NCBI GenBank assembly: GCA_964424455.1
Contig: CAYRJA010000079.1
Span: forward strand, 1 to 14,820
DNA length: 14,820 bases
Direction of reading: 5' to 3'
From: CAYRJA01 sp964424455
GTDB taxonomy: Bacteria; Bacteroidota; Bacteroidia; Chitinophagales; UBA10324
Part shown: positions 1 to 6,931 of the stretch, piece after piece
Numbering within the stretch: the first letter of the stretch is position 1
Layout: each line of letters starts with the position of its first letter
Notes under the pieces: model-generated
Database searches by the model: none
Told to the model about the DNA's origin: nothing
The model's input: the letters and a program-made list of their open reading frames with translations, nothing else
Position numbers and translations under genes: made by a program

Positions 1-95
1 TATATGCCTCTAACCTGAGCAGTGGCATTTATTTGTATTCATTAGTTGCCGACGGACAAACTATTGACACTAAAAAGATGACGAAGCAGAAATAA
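1..95 (+). CDS. C-terminal end of a T9SS type A cargo protein (partial)
   Basis: Only the last 30 codons are present. The reading frame begins at base 3 and ends with TAA at 93-95. The visible peptide contains SSGIYLYSLVADGQ followed by TIDTKKM and a lysine-rich end. This is the usual close of the type A sorting domain (Por secretion tail) that directs Bacteroidota proteins through the type IX secretion system to the cell surface or medium. The passenger part lies left of the window, so its function is unknown. No intrinsic terminator is visible between its stop and ribBA. The family call rests on a short but characteristic tail. Confidence 0.8.
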   Translation, partial: YASNLSSGIYLYSLVADGQTIDTKKMTKQK

Positions 96-141
96 ATTTA
101 CTTTTTTCGATTATTAAGCAAAATGGAAGAGTAAATAGTCA

Positions 142-174
142 TTTCTTCTGACATCTGCTTTTTCAATAAATTTG
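142..174 (+). promoter_or_regulatory. Bacteroidota-type promoter of ribBA, apparently leaderless
   Basis: The -7 box TAAATTTG (167-174) matches TAnnTTTG exactly. A weak -33 box, TTTC (142-145), lies 21 bp upstream. Only four bases separate the -7 box from the ATG at 179. In the SRP RNA promoter of this same window the RNA 5' end also lies four bases after the box, so transcription is predicted to start at or next to the A of the ATG. Confidence 0.6.
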
Positions 175-178
175 CAGT

Positions 179-1390
179 ATGAGAACAATTAAACTAAATA
201 AAGTTGCAGAGGCAATCGAAGATATAAAGAACGGAAAGTTAGTGATTGTAGTGGACGATGAAGACCGTGAAAATGAAGGTGATTTTGTTACAGCGGCGCA
301 TAATGTTACGCCTGAGGTCATCAATTTTATGTCGAAGCATGGTCGTGGACTGATTTGTGCGCCACTGACAGAAGAACGCTGTGAAGAATTAAAACTGGAT
401 TTGATGGTGGGTGAGAATACAGCCCTGCATCAAACACCTTTTACTGTTTCAGTTGATTTGATTGGTTATGGATGTACTACCGGCATCAGTGCATCCGACA
501 GGGCAAAAACGGTGCAAGCATTAATTAACCCAAAAATTAAACCGGAAGAACTGGGAAGACCCGGTCATATTTTTCCTTTGAAAGCAATGAAGGGCGGAGT
601 GCTCAGAAGAACAGGTCATACCGAAGCAACAGTTGACCTTGCACGGTTAGCCGGATTAGAGCCGGCCGGAGTATTAGTAGAAATAATGAATGACGACGGA
701 AGCATGGCTCGCCTTCCTCAATTAATGGAAGTGGCAAAAACACATCAATTGAAAATCATCTCCATAAAAGATTTAATCACTTACCGTCTGAAGCATGACT
801 CAATGATTAATCGTGAAATTATGGTGGATATGCCAACGAAATGGGGGCATTTTAAACTTCAGTCCTATTCACAAAAAGACAATCAGCAGATTCATCTGGC
901 ATTGATAAAAGGCGAATGGAAAACGGGGGAACCGGTGATGGTGCGTGTACACTCTTGCTGCTTAACCGGCGATGCCTTTGGTTCACAGCGCTGCGATTGC
1001 GGTGGTCAGTTGCACGATGCCATGCAAATGGTGGAGCAGGAAGGCAAAGGTGTTGTATTATATATGAATCAGGAAGGCAGAGGAATAGGACTGCTGAACA
1101 AACTGAAAGCATACAAACTTCAGGAAGAAGGTAAAGACACTGTGGAAGCCAATCTTGAGTTGGGCTTTAAAATGGATGAACGCGATTACGGTGTGGGCGC
1201 TCAGATTCTCCGTGATTTGAACATTTCAAAAATCCGACTGATAACCAATAACCCTAAAAAGCGAGTGGGACTGAAAGGATATGGTCTGGAAATTATTGAA
1301 AACATTCCGATAACAGTTCATGTGAATCCTTACAACGAAAAATACCTGGAAACCAAGCGTGATAAAATGGGACACGAAATATTAAGGTAA
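179..1390 (+). CDS. ribBA: Bifunctional 3,4-dihydroxy-2-butanone-4-phosphate synthase / GTP cyclohydrolase II
   Basis: This cytosolic enzyme makes both riboflavin precursors: RibB turns ribulose 5-phosphate into dihydroxybutanone phosphate plus formate, and RibA opens GTP. The RibB domain (about residues 1-203) shows the acidic loop DDEDRENEGDF (26-36), HGRGLICAPLT (54-64), the TTGISASDRA stretch (100-109) and RTGHTEATVDLARLAG (144-159). The RibA domain (about 208-403) has the zinc-cysteine motif CLTGDAFGSQRCDCG with C261, C272 and C274, then NQEGRGIGL (297-305) and TNNPKKRVGL (357-366). At 403 residues the length is normal for a fusion RibBA. The position before the first zinc cysteine is also cysteine (HSCC rather than the common HSEC or HSSC). 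The gene stands apart from other rib genes. No FMN riboswitch fits the short leader. The ATG is supported by the adjacent promoter box and by homology from the first residues. Confidence 0.97.
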   Translation: MRTIKLNKVAEAIEDIKNGKLVIVVDDEDRENEGDFVTAAHNVTPEVINFMSKHGRGLICAPLTEERCEELKLDLMVGENTALHQTPFTVSVDLIGYGCTTGISASDRAKTVQALINPKIKPEELGRPGHIFPLKAMKGGVLRRTGHTEATVDLARLAGLEPAGVLVEIMNDDGSMARLPQLMEVAKTHQLKIISIKDLITYRLKHDSMINREIMVDMPTKWGHFKLQSYSQKDNQQIHLALIKGEWKTGEPVMVRVHSCCLTGDAFGSQRCDCGGQLHDAMQMVEQEGKGVVLYMNQEGRGIGLLNKLKAYKLQEEGKDTVEANLELGFKMDERDYGVGAQILRDLNISKIRLITNNPKKRVGLKGYGLEIIENIPITVHVNPYNEKYLETKRDKMGHEILR

Positions 1391-1400
1391 TCACCTTGAT
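1381..1400. terminator. Palindrome spanning both stop codons of ribBA and trmH
   Basis: ATTAAGGT (1381-1388) pairs with ACCTTGAT (1393-1400), giving an eight-base-pair stem with one G-T wobble and a four-base loop. The hairpin contains the last bases of both convergent genes, including TAA at 1388-1390 and the reverse-strand TGA at 1391-1393. No T-run follows on either side, so this is at best a weak, possibly bidirectional, terminator or an mRNA 3' end stabiliser. Confidence 0.35.
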
Positions 1401-1978
1401 TCACTCAGCCACTTATTAAGTAACTGTGTTCTTTCCTCCGTTTCCAATTGGGGTGTATCATACATTCCCGCTTCCGTTCTTTGGCGAAATGCTTCATAAA
1501 GTGTTACAGCACAGGCAACGGAAATGTTCAGACTCTGAATCATGCCCACTTGTGGTATTAAAAAATTTCCATCGGATAACGAAGATGCCAATTCAGAAAC
1601 TCCCTCATGTTCATTGCCAAAAACCAATGCTACCGACTCTGTGAGATTCAATTCATAAAGTGAAGAAGAATTTTCAGTCAGCTTGGTTGAAAAAATTTTT
1701 GCATATTTTTTTCTTACTTCAGCAAAACACTTTTCTGTATTGTAGTAGTAATGAACCTGAAGCCATTTCAACGCACTGGCAGAACTCTTCTTTCCGAGTT
1801 TAGTCATCTTGTTGTCATGAGTGTAAAGCACATAAATTTCCTTCACTCCTACTGAATCACAAGTTCGTAATACTGCTGAAATATTATGCGGATCATGCAC
1901 ATTCTCAAAAATCACAGTAATATTACGCTGTCGTTTTGCAACCACTCTTCTTATTTTATTTTCTCTTTCCGGAGTCAC
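1391..1978 (-). CDS. trmH: tRNA (guanosine-2'-O)-methyltransferase, TrmH/SpoU family
   Basis: This is a SPOUT-class, SAM-dependent methyltransferase, most like TrmH, which methylates the ribose of G18 in the tRNA D-loop. With the start chosen here it has 195 residues. Family motifs are ENVHDPHNISAVLRTCD near the N-terminus (motif 1 Asn and the catalytic-type Arg), ALVFGNEHEGVSE (motif 2) and IPQVGMIQSLNISVACAV (motif 3, the knotted SAM site). A longer open frame begins at a TTG at 2014, but I prefer the GTG at 1978. E. coli and Thermus TrmH align from the TPER segment onward. A promoter box TATCTTTC ends four bases before this GTG, and the TTG itself sits inside that promoter's TTTG -33 box. 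The C-terminus is shorter than that of E. coli TrmH. Its exact tRNA target is inferred from the family. Confidence 0.88.
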   Translation of the reverse strand: MTPERENKIRRVVAKRQRNITVIFENVHDPHNISAVLRTCDSVGVKEIYVLYTHDNKMTKLGKKSSASALKWLQVHYYYNTEKCFAEVRKKYAKIFSTKLTENSSSLYELNLTESVALVFGNEHEGVSELASSLSDGNFLIPQVGMIQSLNISVACAVTLYEAFRQRTEAGMYDTPQLETEERTQLLNKWLSESR

Positions 1979-1982
1979 GGGT

Positions 1983-2015
1983 GAAAGATAATGCTGCCGG
2001 TGAATATATTTCAAA
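1983..2015 (-). promoter_or_regulatory. Predicted promoter of trmH
   Basis: On the minus strand, TTTG (2015-2012) is followed after 21 bp by TATCTTTC (1990-1983), one base away from TAnnTTTG. Four bases then lead to a GTG at 1978. This box-to-start geometry matches ribBA and the box-to-RNA geometry of ffs, pointing to a leaderless message. Confidence 0.45.
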
Positions 2016-2039
2016 TCACAGTTTCATTAACTATCTTTA
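2009..2039 (+). promoter_or_regulatory. Possible promoter of the YitT gene
   Basis: TTTC (2009-2012), 19 bp and TATCTTTA (2032-2039) form a weak TAnnTTTG-type promoter, with the final G replaced by A. It overlaps the predicted trmH promoter on the opposite strand, so the two divergent transcripts would compete for the same DNA. Confidence 0.3.
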
Positions 2040-2066
2040 TCGGTGAATAAAATATTCTTTGGCTTT

Positions 2067-2921
2067 ATGCAATTAAAATATCTCCGCGACTCTTTGCTGA
2101 TTGTTGCAGGAGTTCTTTCTGCAAGTTTAGGTCTCAAAGGATTTGTTCTTCCCAACAACTTTACTGATGGCGGTGTTACGGGAATCTCTATTCTCCTGTC
2201 TAAGTTGTCTGATATTCCTGTTTATATCTGGATAGTCCTGCTGAATGTACCATTTATCCTTTTAGGATACAGGCAGATTTCAAAGCTGTTTTCACTAAAA
2301 ACACTGATTGGAATTATTGTACTTTCTGTTTCTCTCTGGTTAATTCATTTTCCTGAAATTACTAATGATAAATTATTGGTTGCCGTATTTGGCGGTTTTT
2401 TTCTGGGCGCCGGCATCGGACTGTGTATTCGCGGCGGCGGCGTAATTGACGGCACCGAAGTACTTGCCTTAACCATCAGCAAACGAACAATTCTGGGTAT
2501 TGGGGATGTCATCTTTATTATTAATGTATTTATTTTTTTAGCGGCGGCTTTTCAACTTGGGTATGAAGCAGCGCTGTACTCCATTCTTACTTATCTCGTC
2601 GCATCAAAAACAGTTGATTTTATCGTACAGGGAGTGGAAGAATACACTTCTGTTACCATTGTATCCGACCGCAGTGATGAAATCAGGAGGGCAATTATTG
2701 AAATCATGGGAAGGGGTGTTACCATTCTGAAAGGAGAAGGCGGATACGGCAAAAAAGAAACACAGGGTGAGGATATCAATGTATTGTATTGTGTGGTTAC
2801 CCGTCTGGAAATTCCTAAACTCCGTACCATTATAGATAAACTCGATCCAAATGCGTTTATAGTAATACAGAGTGTGAGCGAAATTCGCGGTGGTACAGTT
2901 AAAAAACGACCGTTGTATTGA
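2067..2921 (+). CDS. YitT family membrane protein with C-terminal DUF2179 domain
   Basis: An integral membrane protein with about five or six hydrophobic segments in the first two thirds, followed by a soluble DUF2179 domain in the last 90 or so residues. Recognisable family segments are GFVLPNNFTDGGVTGIS after the first membrane span, GAGIGLCIRGGGVIDGTEV in the middle, and GRGVTILKGEGGYG plus the ending VIQSVSEIRGG in DUF2179. Family function is not settled; transport roles have been suggested. The start could be the GTG at 2043, which adds eight residues (MNKIFFGF). I chose the ATG at 2067 because YitT proteins normally begin just before the LKYL-type segment and because a predicted transcription start near 2044 would cut the GTG. 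It diverges from trmH, with no operon partner. The stop is at 2919-2921, followed by about 200 bp without a gene. Confidence 0.88.
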   Translation: MQLKYLRDSLLIVAGVLSASLGLKGFVLPNNFTDGGVTGISILLSKLSDIPVYIWIVLLNVPFILLGYRQISKLFSLKTLIGIIVLSVSLWLIHFPEITNDKLLVAVFGGFFLGAGIGLCIRGGGVIDGTEVLALTISKRTILGIGDVIFIINVFIFLAAAFQLGYEAALYSILTYLVASKTVDFIVQGVEEYTSVTIVSDRSDEIRRAIIEIMGRGVTILKGEGGYGKKETQGEDINVLYCVVTRLEIPKLRTIIDKLDPNAFIVIQSVSEIRGGTVKKRPLY

Positions 2922-3027
2922 ATGACGGTATAAATTATTTCCGCACTCTATTGCACATTTTCTCACCTGACTTTTATTTGATCGGATGATGACTGAGTAA
3001 ATGTTAGTTGATTGTAAAATAATCCGG

Positions 3028-3058
3028 TTTGTTCAAATTCAGTTTCTTATTATCTTTC
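3028..3058 (+). promoter_or_regulatory. Promoter of the secreted PKD protein gene
   Basis: TTTG (3028-3031), a 19-bp spacer and TATCTTTC (3051-3058, one mismatch to TAnnTTTG) predict transcription from about 3063, leaving a 65-base leader. That leader contains a small hairpin, GCTGAA (3076-3081) with TTCAGC (3091-3096), and an A/T-rich stretch without a Shine-Dalgarno sequence before the ATG. Confidence 0.5.
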
Positions 3059-3127
3059 GCCGCTGATATTTTTCCGCTGAACATTCATTCTTCAGCAGAG
3101 AAAAATTTTCTAAACAAAATTTAACCA

Positions 3128-5212
3128 ATGCAATTATCAAATTCTTCCTTACGTATTTTTACTCTACTGTTATTATCATTCATTTCATACAATGGCTTTT
3201 CTCAAACGATTGTGTGGCAAGAGAACTTTAACGCAACCCCTTGCGCTTCCCTTTGCCTTGCCAATACTTATTCAGGCACAAACGGCGCATGGTCTGTTAC
3301 AGTTTCAGGTAGCGAAGGAAACACTCCCAACCGATGGTATGTAAGTTGTGCTGAAAATGGAAATGCTGCGGGTGCCTGCGGAAGCGGATGCACCGGCAAT
3401 GGCGATAATACACTTCATATTTGCAACGACCCAAGCTCTCCTTCCGCTTCATTATTTTGTCCTTCCGGCGATTGCGGCGCATTGTTTGACGCAGGGTTGG
3501 GATCGTTAGGAAGTGGGGAAGTTGTAACAGACAAACGGGCAGAGTCGCCTAAAATTAATCTGTCAGGAAAATCAGGTCTTAATCTAACATTCCTATACAT
3601 GGAGGGCGGAAGCGCAAATGATAACATGACGGTTGAATACTTTGATGGCAGCACATGGTCGCAGTTAGGTGATCCTGCAAAAACAACAAATACTTGTTCA
3701 GGAGACCATAAAGGAAAGTGGACATCAATAACCTATTCTCTGCCGGCTTCTGCTAACAATAACGCTAATGTGAAAATAGGTTTTCGCTGGAAGAATAATG
3801 ATGATTTTTCCGGGGATGATCCTTCAACTGCGATTGATAATATTAAGATTACCACTCAGTCCATGCAAAAACCTATGGCGGATTTCTCTGCTGACTCATT
3901 AGTATTTTGCAATCATGGCTGTGCAAAATTCACTGACCACAGCACAGGCAGCCCTAAAATGTGGGCATGGACATTTACGGGGGGAGTGGTTTCAGGAACT
4001 TCAAGCAATACTTATGTAGGGCAAAATCCTCCTAAGGTGTGTTACAATAAAAAAGGCACTTATGATGTTCAGCTTTATGTATCAAACGATTCGGGTCAAA
4101 ACACACTATTAAAGAAGGCATATATCACTGTAAAAGAGTGTACTCAGGTTGCCGCAGATTTTACAGTTGATTCAACAGACATCTGCAAGGGCGGATGTGT
4201 TAAGTTTACAGATCTCAGCACTCCTCCCGGAAAAATTACTCAATGGGCATGGACTTTTCAAGGTGGTACACCCTCAACTTTCATAGGACAGAATCCTCCA
4301 AAGATATGTTATGCCAATCCGGGCAGTTATGATGTTACCTTATTTGTTACAGATGGTAACAGTCAGAATACATTGCTGAAGAAAGCTTATGTCAATGTGA
4401 GCAGTTGTCAGATAAAACCGGTTGCAAAGTTTACAGTATCGAAAAAAGAAATCTGTCAGAATGAATGTATTGATTTTACTGACAAGAGTACTGAAAACCC
4501 TACATCATGGAGTTGGAGTTTTCCGGGAGGAAATCCTTCTTCTTCCACTGAAAAAAATCCTTCTCATATCTGTTTTGCCAATCCCGGTACTTACAAAGTG
4601 GTGCTTACGGCAACCAATCAGTTCGGAAGCGATACAGAGAGTATAAAAATCAGAGTGAATGATTGTCCGAAACCCACTGCTAAATTTTCAGCATCGAAAA
4701 CAAAATTGTGTTACACTGAATGTATTGACTTCACCAATACTTCCATCAATGCAGACTCTTATTCATGGTCTTGGAAAGGATCTCATCATATTACCTATGC
4801 CACTGATGAATTCACAAAAGTAAATCCGCACAATATCTGTTTCGACTCAGTCGGATTGTATCATTTCGTTCTGACTGCTACCAATTCGCAGGGCTTTGAT
4901 ACAACAGGTTTGTGGATTATGGTGGACTCATGCCCTTCACTTAATATCCCTTCTGCATTCTCTCCCAATGAAGACGGAAAGAACGAGGTATTCAGAATAA
5001 TGGGGAGCAAAATAGCTTCCTCGCACATCTGGATTTACAACCGTTGGGGACAAATAGTGTTTGAGAGTACGGATGTACATACCGGATGGAATGGTCGGCT
5101 TAACAACACCGGCGAGCCACAGGAAGTTGGCGTGTATGTTTACTATCTTGAAGCAACTATGAACGATGGTTCATCGGTACAAAAGAAAGGAAATGTAACA
5201 TTGCTGAGATAG
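3128..5212 (+). CDS. Secreted PKD-repeat protein with T9SS type B sorting domain
   Basis: A 694-residue surface or released protein. Residues 1-25 are a signal peptide ending near YNGFSQ. About 27-243 form a cysteine-rich beta-sandwich-like region with the segment STAIDNIKITT at its end, resembling the jelly-roll domains found in Bacteroidota exoproteins. Four PKD-like domains follow at about 249-338, 341-427, 429-513 and 515-602. The C-terminal 90 residues are a gliding-motility-associated, type B sorting domain, with PSAFSPNEDGKNEVF (608-622), IYNRWGQIVFES (636-647), a GVYVYYLEA strand and a VTLLR end. Each PKD unit carries four cysteines in the same places. Likely roles are adhesion or binding of polymers outside the cell, but no catalytic domain or ligand is recognisable. 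The ATG is followed directly by the signal peptide. The stop lies 5 bp from that of the convergent Wzi-like gene. Confidence 0.9.
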   Translation: MQLSNSSLRIFTLLLLSFISYNGFSQTIVWQENFNATPCASLCLANTYSGTNGAWSVTVSGSEGNTPNRWYVSCAENGNAAGACGSGCTGNGDNTLHICNDPSSPSASLFCPSGDCGALFDAGLGSLGSGEVVTDKRAESPKINLSGKSGLNLTFLYMEGGSANDNMTVEYFDGSTWSQLGDPAKTTNTCSGDHKGKWTSITYSLPASANNNANVKIGFRWKNNDDFSGDDPSTAIDNIKITTQSMQKPMADFSADSLVFCNHGCAKFTDHSTGSPKMWAWTFTGGVVSGTSSNTYVGQNPPKVCYNKKGTYDVQLYVSNDSGQNTLLKKAYITVKECTQVAADFTVDSTDICKGGCVKFTDLSTPPGKITQWAWTFQGGTPSTFIGQNPPKICYANPGSYDVTLFVTDGNSQNTLLKKAYVNVSSCQIKPVAKFTVSKKEICQNECIDFTDKSTENPTSWSWSFPGGNPSSSTEKNPSHICFANPGTYKVVLTATNQFGSDTESIKIRVNDCPKPTAKFSASKTKLCYTECIDFTNTSINADSYSWSWKGSHHITYATDEFTKVNPHNICFDSVGLYHFVLTATNSQGFDTTGLWIMVDSCPSLNIPSAFSPNEDGKNEVFRIMGSKIASSHIWIYNRWGQIVFESTDVHTGWNGRLNNTGEPQEVGVYVYYLEATMNDGSSVQKKGNVTLLR
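3872..4933 (+). repeat. Four tandem PKD-domain coding repeats
   Basis: Units of about 260-270 bp start near 3872, 4148, 4412 and 4670. Every unit encodes C-x3-C early, then (V/I)C(Y/F) after an N-P-type turn, and a last cysteine at the unit end. Units 1 and 2 are the closest pair, sharing WAWTF, GQNPPK and QNTLLKKAY, which suggests the most recent duplication. DNA identity is clearly lower than protein similarity, so the copies are not recent. Confidence 0.8.
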
Positions 5213-5221
5213 ATAACTCAG
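5204..5221. terminator. Short palindrome across convergent stop codons
   Basis: CTGAG (5204-5208) and CTCAG (5217-5221) form a five-base-pair stem with an eight-base loop containing the TAG of the PKD gene. The right arm covers the reverse-strand TGA of the Wzi-like gene. No good T-run follows directly, although TTTTT occurs at about 5231. Weak candidate only. Confidence 0.2.
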
Positions 5222-6894
5222 AATTCAAATCTTTTTAATCCTACATTCAGTCGCACACCGATTGAAAGATAATCGAGGTCAGCAGAGTATTTCTTAGAGA
5301 AGGCATCTGCATTACGATAGATATACATGGCATCAATATACAAGTTGTGACGAACCATGTATGTTACAGACAACTGTAACATCTTGTAATCCGTTTTTAC
5401 ACCCTGCCCTATCTCGTTATCAAATTCCTGATAAACATTTGTCGGAGTTGTAAAGAAATTAATGTTCCCGCCGAAGTTGGTTCCTGTAGAATCCTGTCCA
5501 TACTTCGCCGTAAAATATTTTCCGGTAAGCCACAGATTCGGTATCGGCTGATAACGAACAATGCCAATCCATTCATTAAAATTTGCACCTAAAGGATGAG
5601 CTAACGCCTGATTGTAATTGGTATAGCCTGCTTCATCATTATGAGTATAGGTATAAGGTGTTACAGAATTATTTTCTATCTGAATATCCAGATTCTCAAT
5701 ATTCAAAGCATCCACATACTTCGCTCCTATCTGAATGGCGTATTTATTTCCCCAATACCCTTTATGCCCGCGTGAATAAGTAATATTCATATCATCAATG
5801 GTAAACTGACCATAAACAGAAACATGACGGAGGAAATTAACTTTAAAATCTCCTCCGATAAGCGAGTTGTCAGGGCTGCCTAACCGCTGCTCAACAGAAC
5901 GGTAAAAAATGATAGGGTTGAGGTAATAGAATTCAAAGTCATTCACCCGCTTAAACACAACTCCTTCAAATACTCCTATATTTAAAAAGCGGGTAGCATT
6001 AATACTCAGGTGGTGAAACGCTGCATATTTTTTAGGCAACAACTGATCGCCGCCTCTCTGAAAGTCAGCGTTAAGACTTGCAAAAATATTGGTGTAATTA
6101 ATTTTCCAGACCTGAGTGTTTAACTTCAGAAAAAGATAATCCTGAGAAAAATCAGAGAGCTGTAAACTGCGGTATCCGTTGCCTAAAAAATTTTTGTCAT
6201 TTCCAAATGATACCGTTATGAATTTTGCCGCTTTGAAATCAAAGTATCCTCTTGTAGAAAAATAGTCTATACCTGTTTTATGAAATTCTTTGTAATAGCC
6301 CTCTCCCGGCACTGAACCCACCTTCTTAATATATCGCTGAACATAATTCGGATAGCGTGCCTGATTCTCAGCAATGAATAGGTAAAAACCAACCTTCTGT
6401 GCAATCCACCCTCTCAACTCCGCACCACGCGTGTTCACAAACATTCTGTCTTTAAGTGTATCCTGATGTCCGTCGGCATTGGCAATTCCAAAAGCAAGAA
6501 CAGGATTCAGTTTTACCATGAAGTCTTTATTCTTCACGCTGTACAAGTCTGACTTGGTCTGATAAAAATACCTGAGCACCGGCGCTTTACTCATTACCGT
6601 GTCACTGTTTACCCATTCTGTATTGTCATCATCAGAGTACTCTAAATTTTTTCCGTCAATCAAAGAAAATTTAACAGGCGGATCAATTGTGTCAAAGTTG
6701 TGAAGTGATTTCACAATATTATTCCGGAGGTATGGCTTTGTAGAAGTATGTATATCCGTAAGTATGTGTCCTGATTTTATTTCCATCCGGTCTATGAACT
6801 GATAGTATCGCTCATTGTCTAAAGGAAGAAAAACGGATTGTGCTAAAAGAATACCGGGAAATAGAAATAATAGAGTCGTAAAAATCTTTCTCAT
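5218..6894 (-). CDS. Wzi/RemB-like capsule-assembly outer membrane protein
   Basis: A 558-residue predicted outer-membrane beta-barrel. The first 18-19 residues are a signal peptide ending LLAQ. The mature part is rich in alternating aromatic strands and closes with phenylalanine (KRFEF), as barrels recognised by the BAM machinery do. The most diagnostic stretch is VSFGNDKNFLGNGYRSLQLSD (228-248), with the N-F-x-G-x-G-Y-R-S-L pattern of the capsule assembly Wzi family and of the gliding-associated RemB proteins of flavobacteria. Enterobacterial Wzi anchors group 1 capsule; in Bacteroidota the family is often found without capsule genes, and none are visible here. It lies 37 bp behind the sugar transporter on the same strand but has its own exact promoter box. 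The function is inferred from the family. Confidence 0.8.
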   Translation of the reverse strand: MRKIFTTLLFLFPGILLAQSVFLPLDNERYYQFIDRMEIKSGHILTDIHTSTKPYLRNNIVKSLHNFDTIDPPVKFSLIDGKNLEYSDDDNTEWVNSDTVMSKAPVLRYFYQTKSDLYSVKNKDFMVKLNPVLAFGIANADGHQDTLKDRMFVNTRGAELRGWIAQKVGFYLFIAENQARYPNYVQRYIKKVGSVPGEGYYKEFHKTGIDYFSTRGYFDFKAAKFITVSFGNDKNFLGNGYRSLQLSDFSQDYLFLKLNTQVWKINYTNIFASLNADFQRGGDQLLPKKYAAFHHLSINATRFLNIGVFEGVVFKRVNDFEFYYLNPIIFYRSVEQRLGSPDNSLIGGDFKVNFLRHVSVYGQFTIDDMNITYSRGHKGYWGNKYAIQIGAKYVDALNIENLDIQIENNSVTPYTYTHNDEAGYTNYNQALAHPLGANFNEWIGIVRYQPIPNLWLTGKYFTAKYGQDSTGTNFGGNINFFTTPTNVYQEFDNEIGQGVKTDYKMLQLSVTYMVRHNLYIDAMYIYRNADAFSKKYSADLDYLSIGVRLNVGLKRFEF

Positions 6895-6915
6895 GAAAAT
6901 TTATAAATGAAAACT

Positions 6916-6923
6916 CAAAAGTA
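6916..6923 (-). promoter_or_regulatory. -7 promoter box of the Wzi-like gene
   Basis: TACTTTTG on the minus strand (6923-6916) matches TAnnTTTG exactly and lies 21 bases before the ATG at 6894, inside the short gap to the transporter gene. No clear TTTG -33 box sits at 19-21 bp, where the transporter coding sequence ends. Confidence 0.45.
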
Positions 6924-6931
6924 AATTTTAT

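Noticed and set aside
96..178. Possible FMN riboswitch upstream of ribBA.
   Set aside because: The gap is only 83 bp, has none of the conserved RFN-element blocks, and contains a promoter box that ends four bases before the ATG, leaving no leader RNA.
2909..2935. Hairpin after the YitT gene (ACCGT with ACGGT around the stop).
   Set aside because: The stem is only five base pairs with an eleven-base loop and no T-run, so it is too weak to call a terminator.
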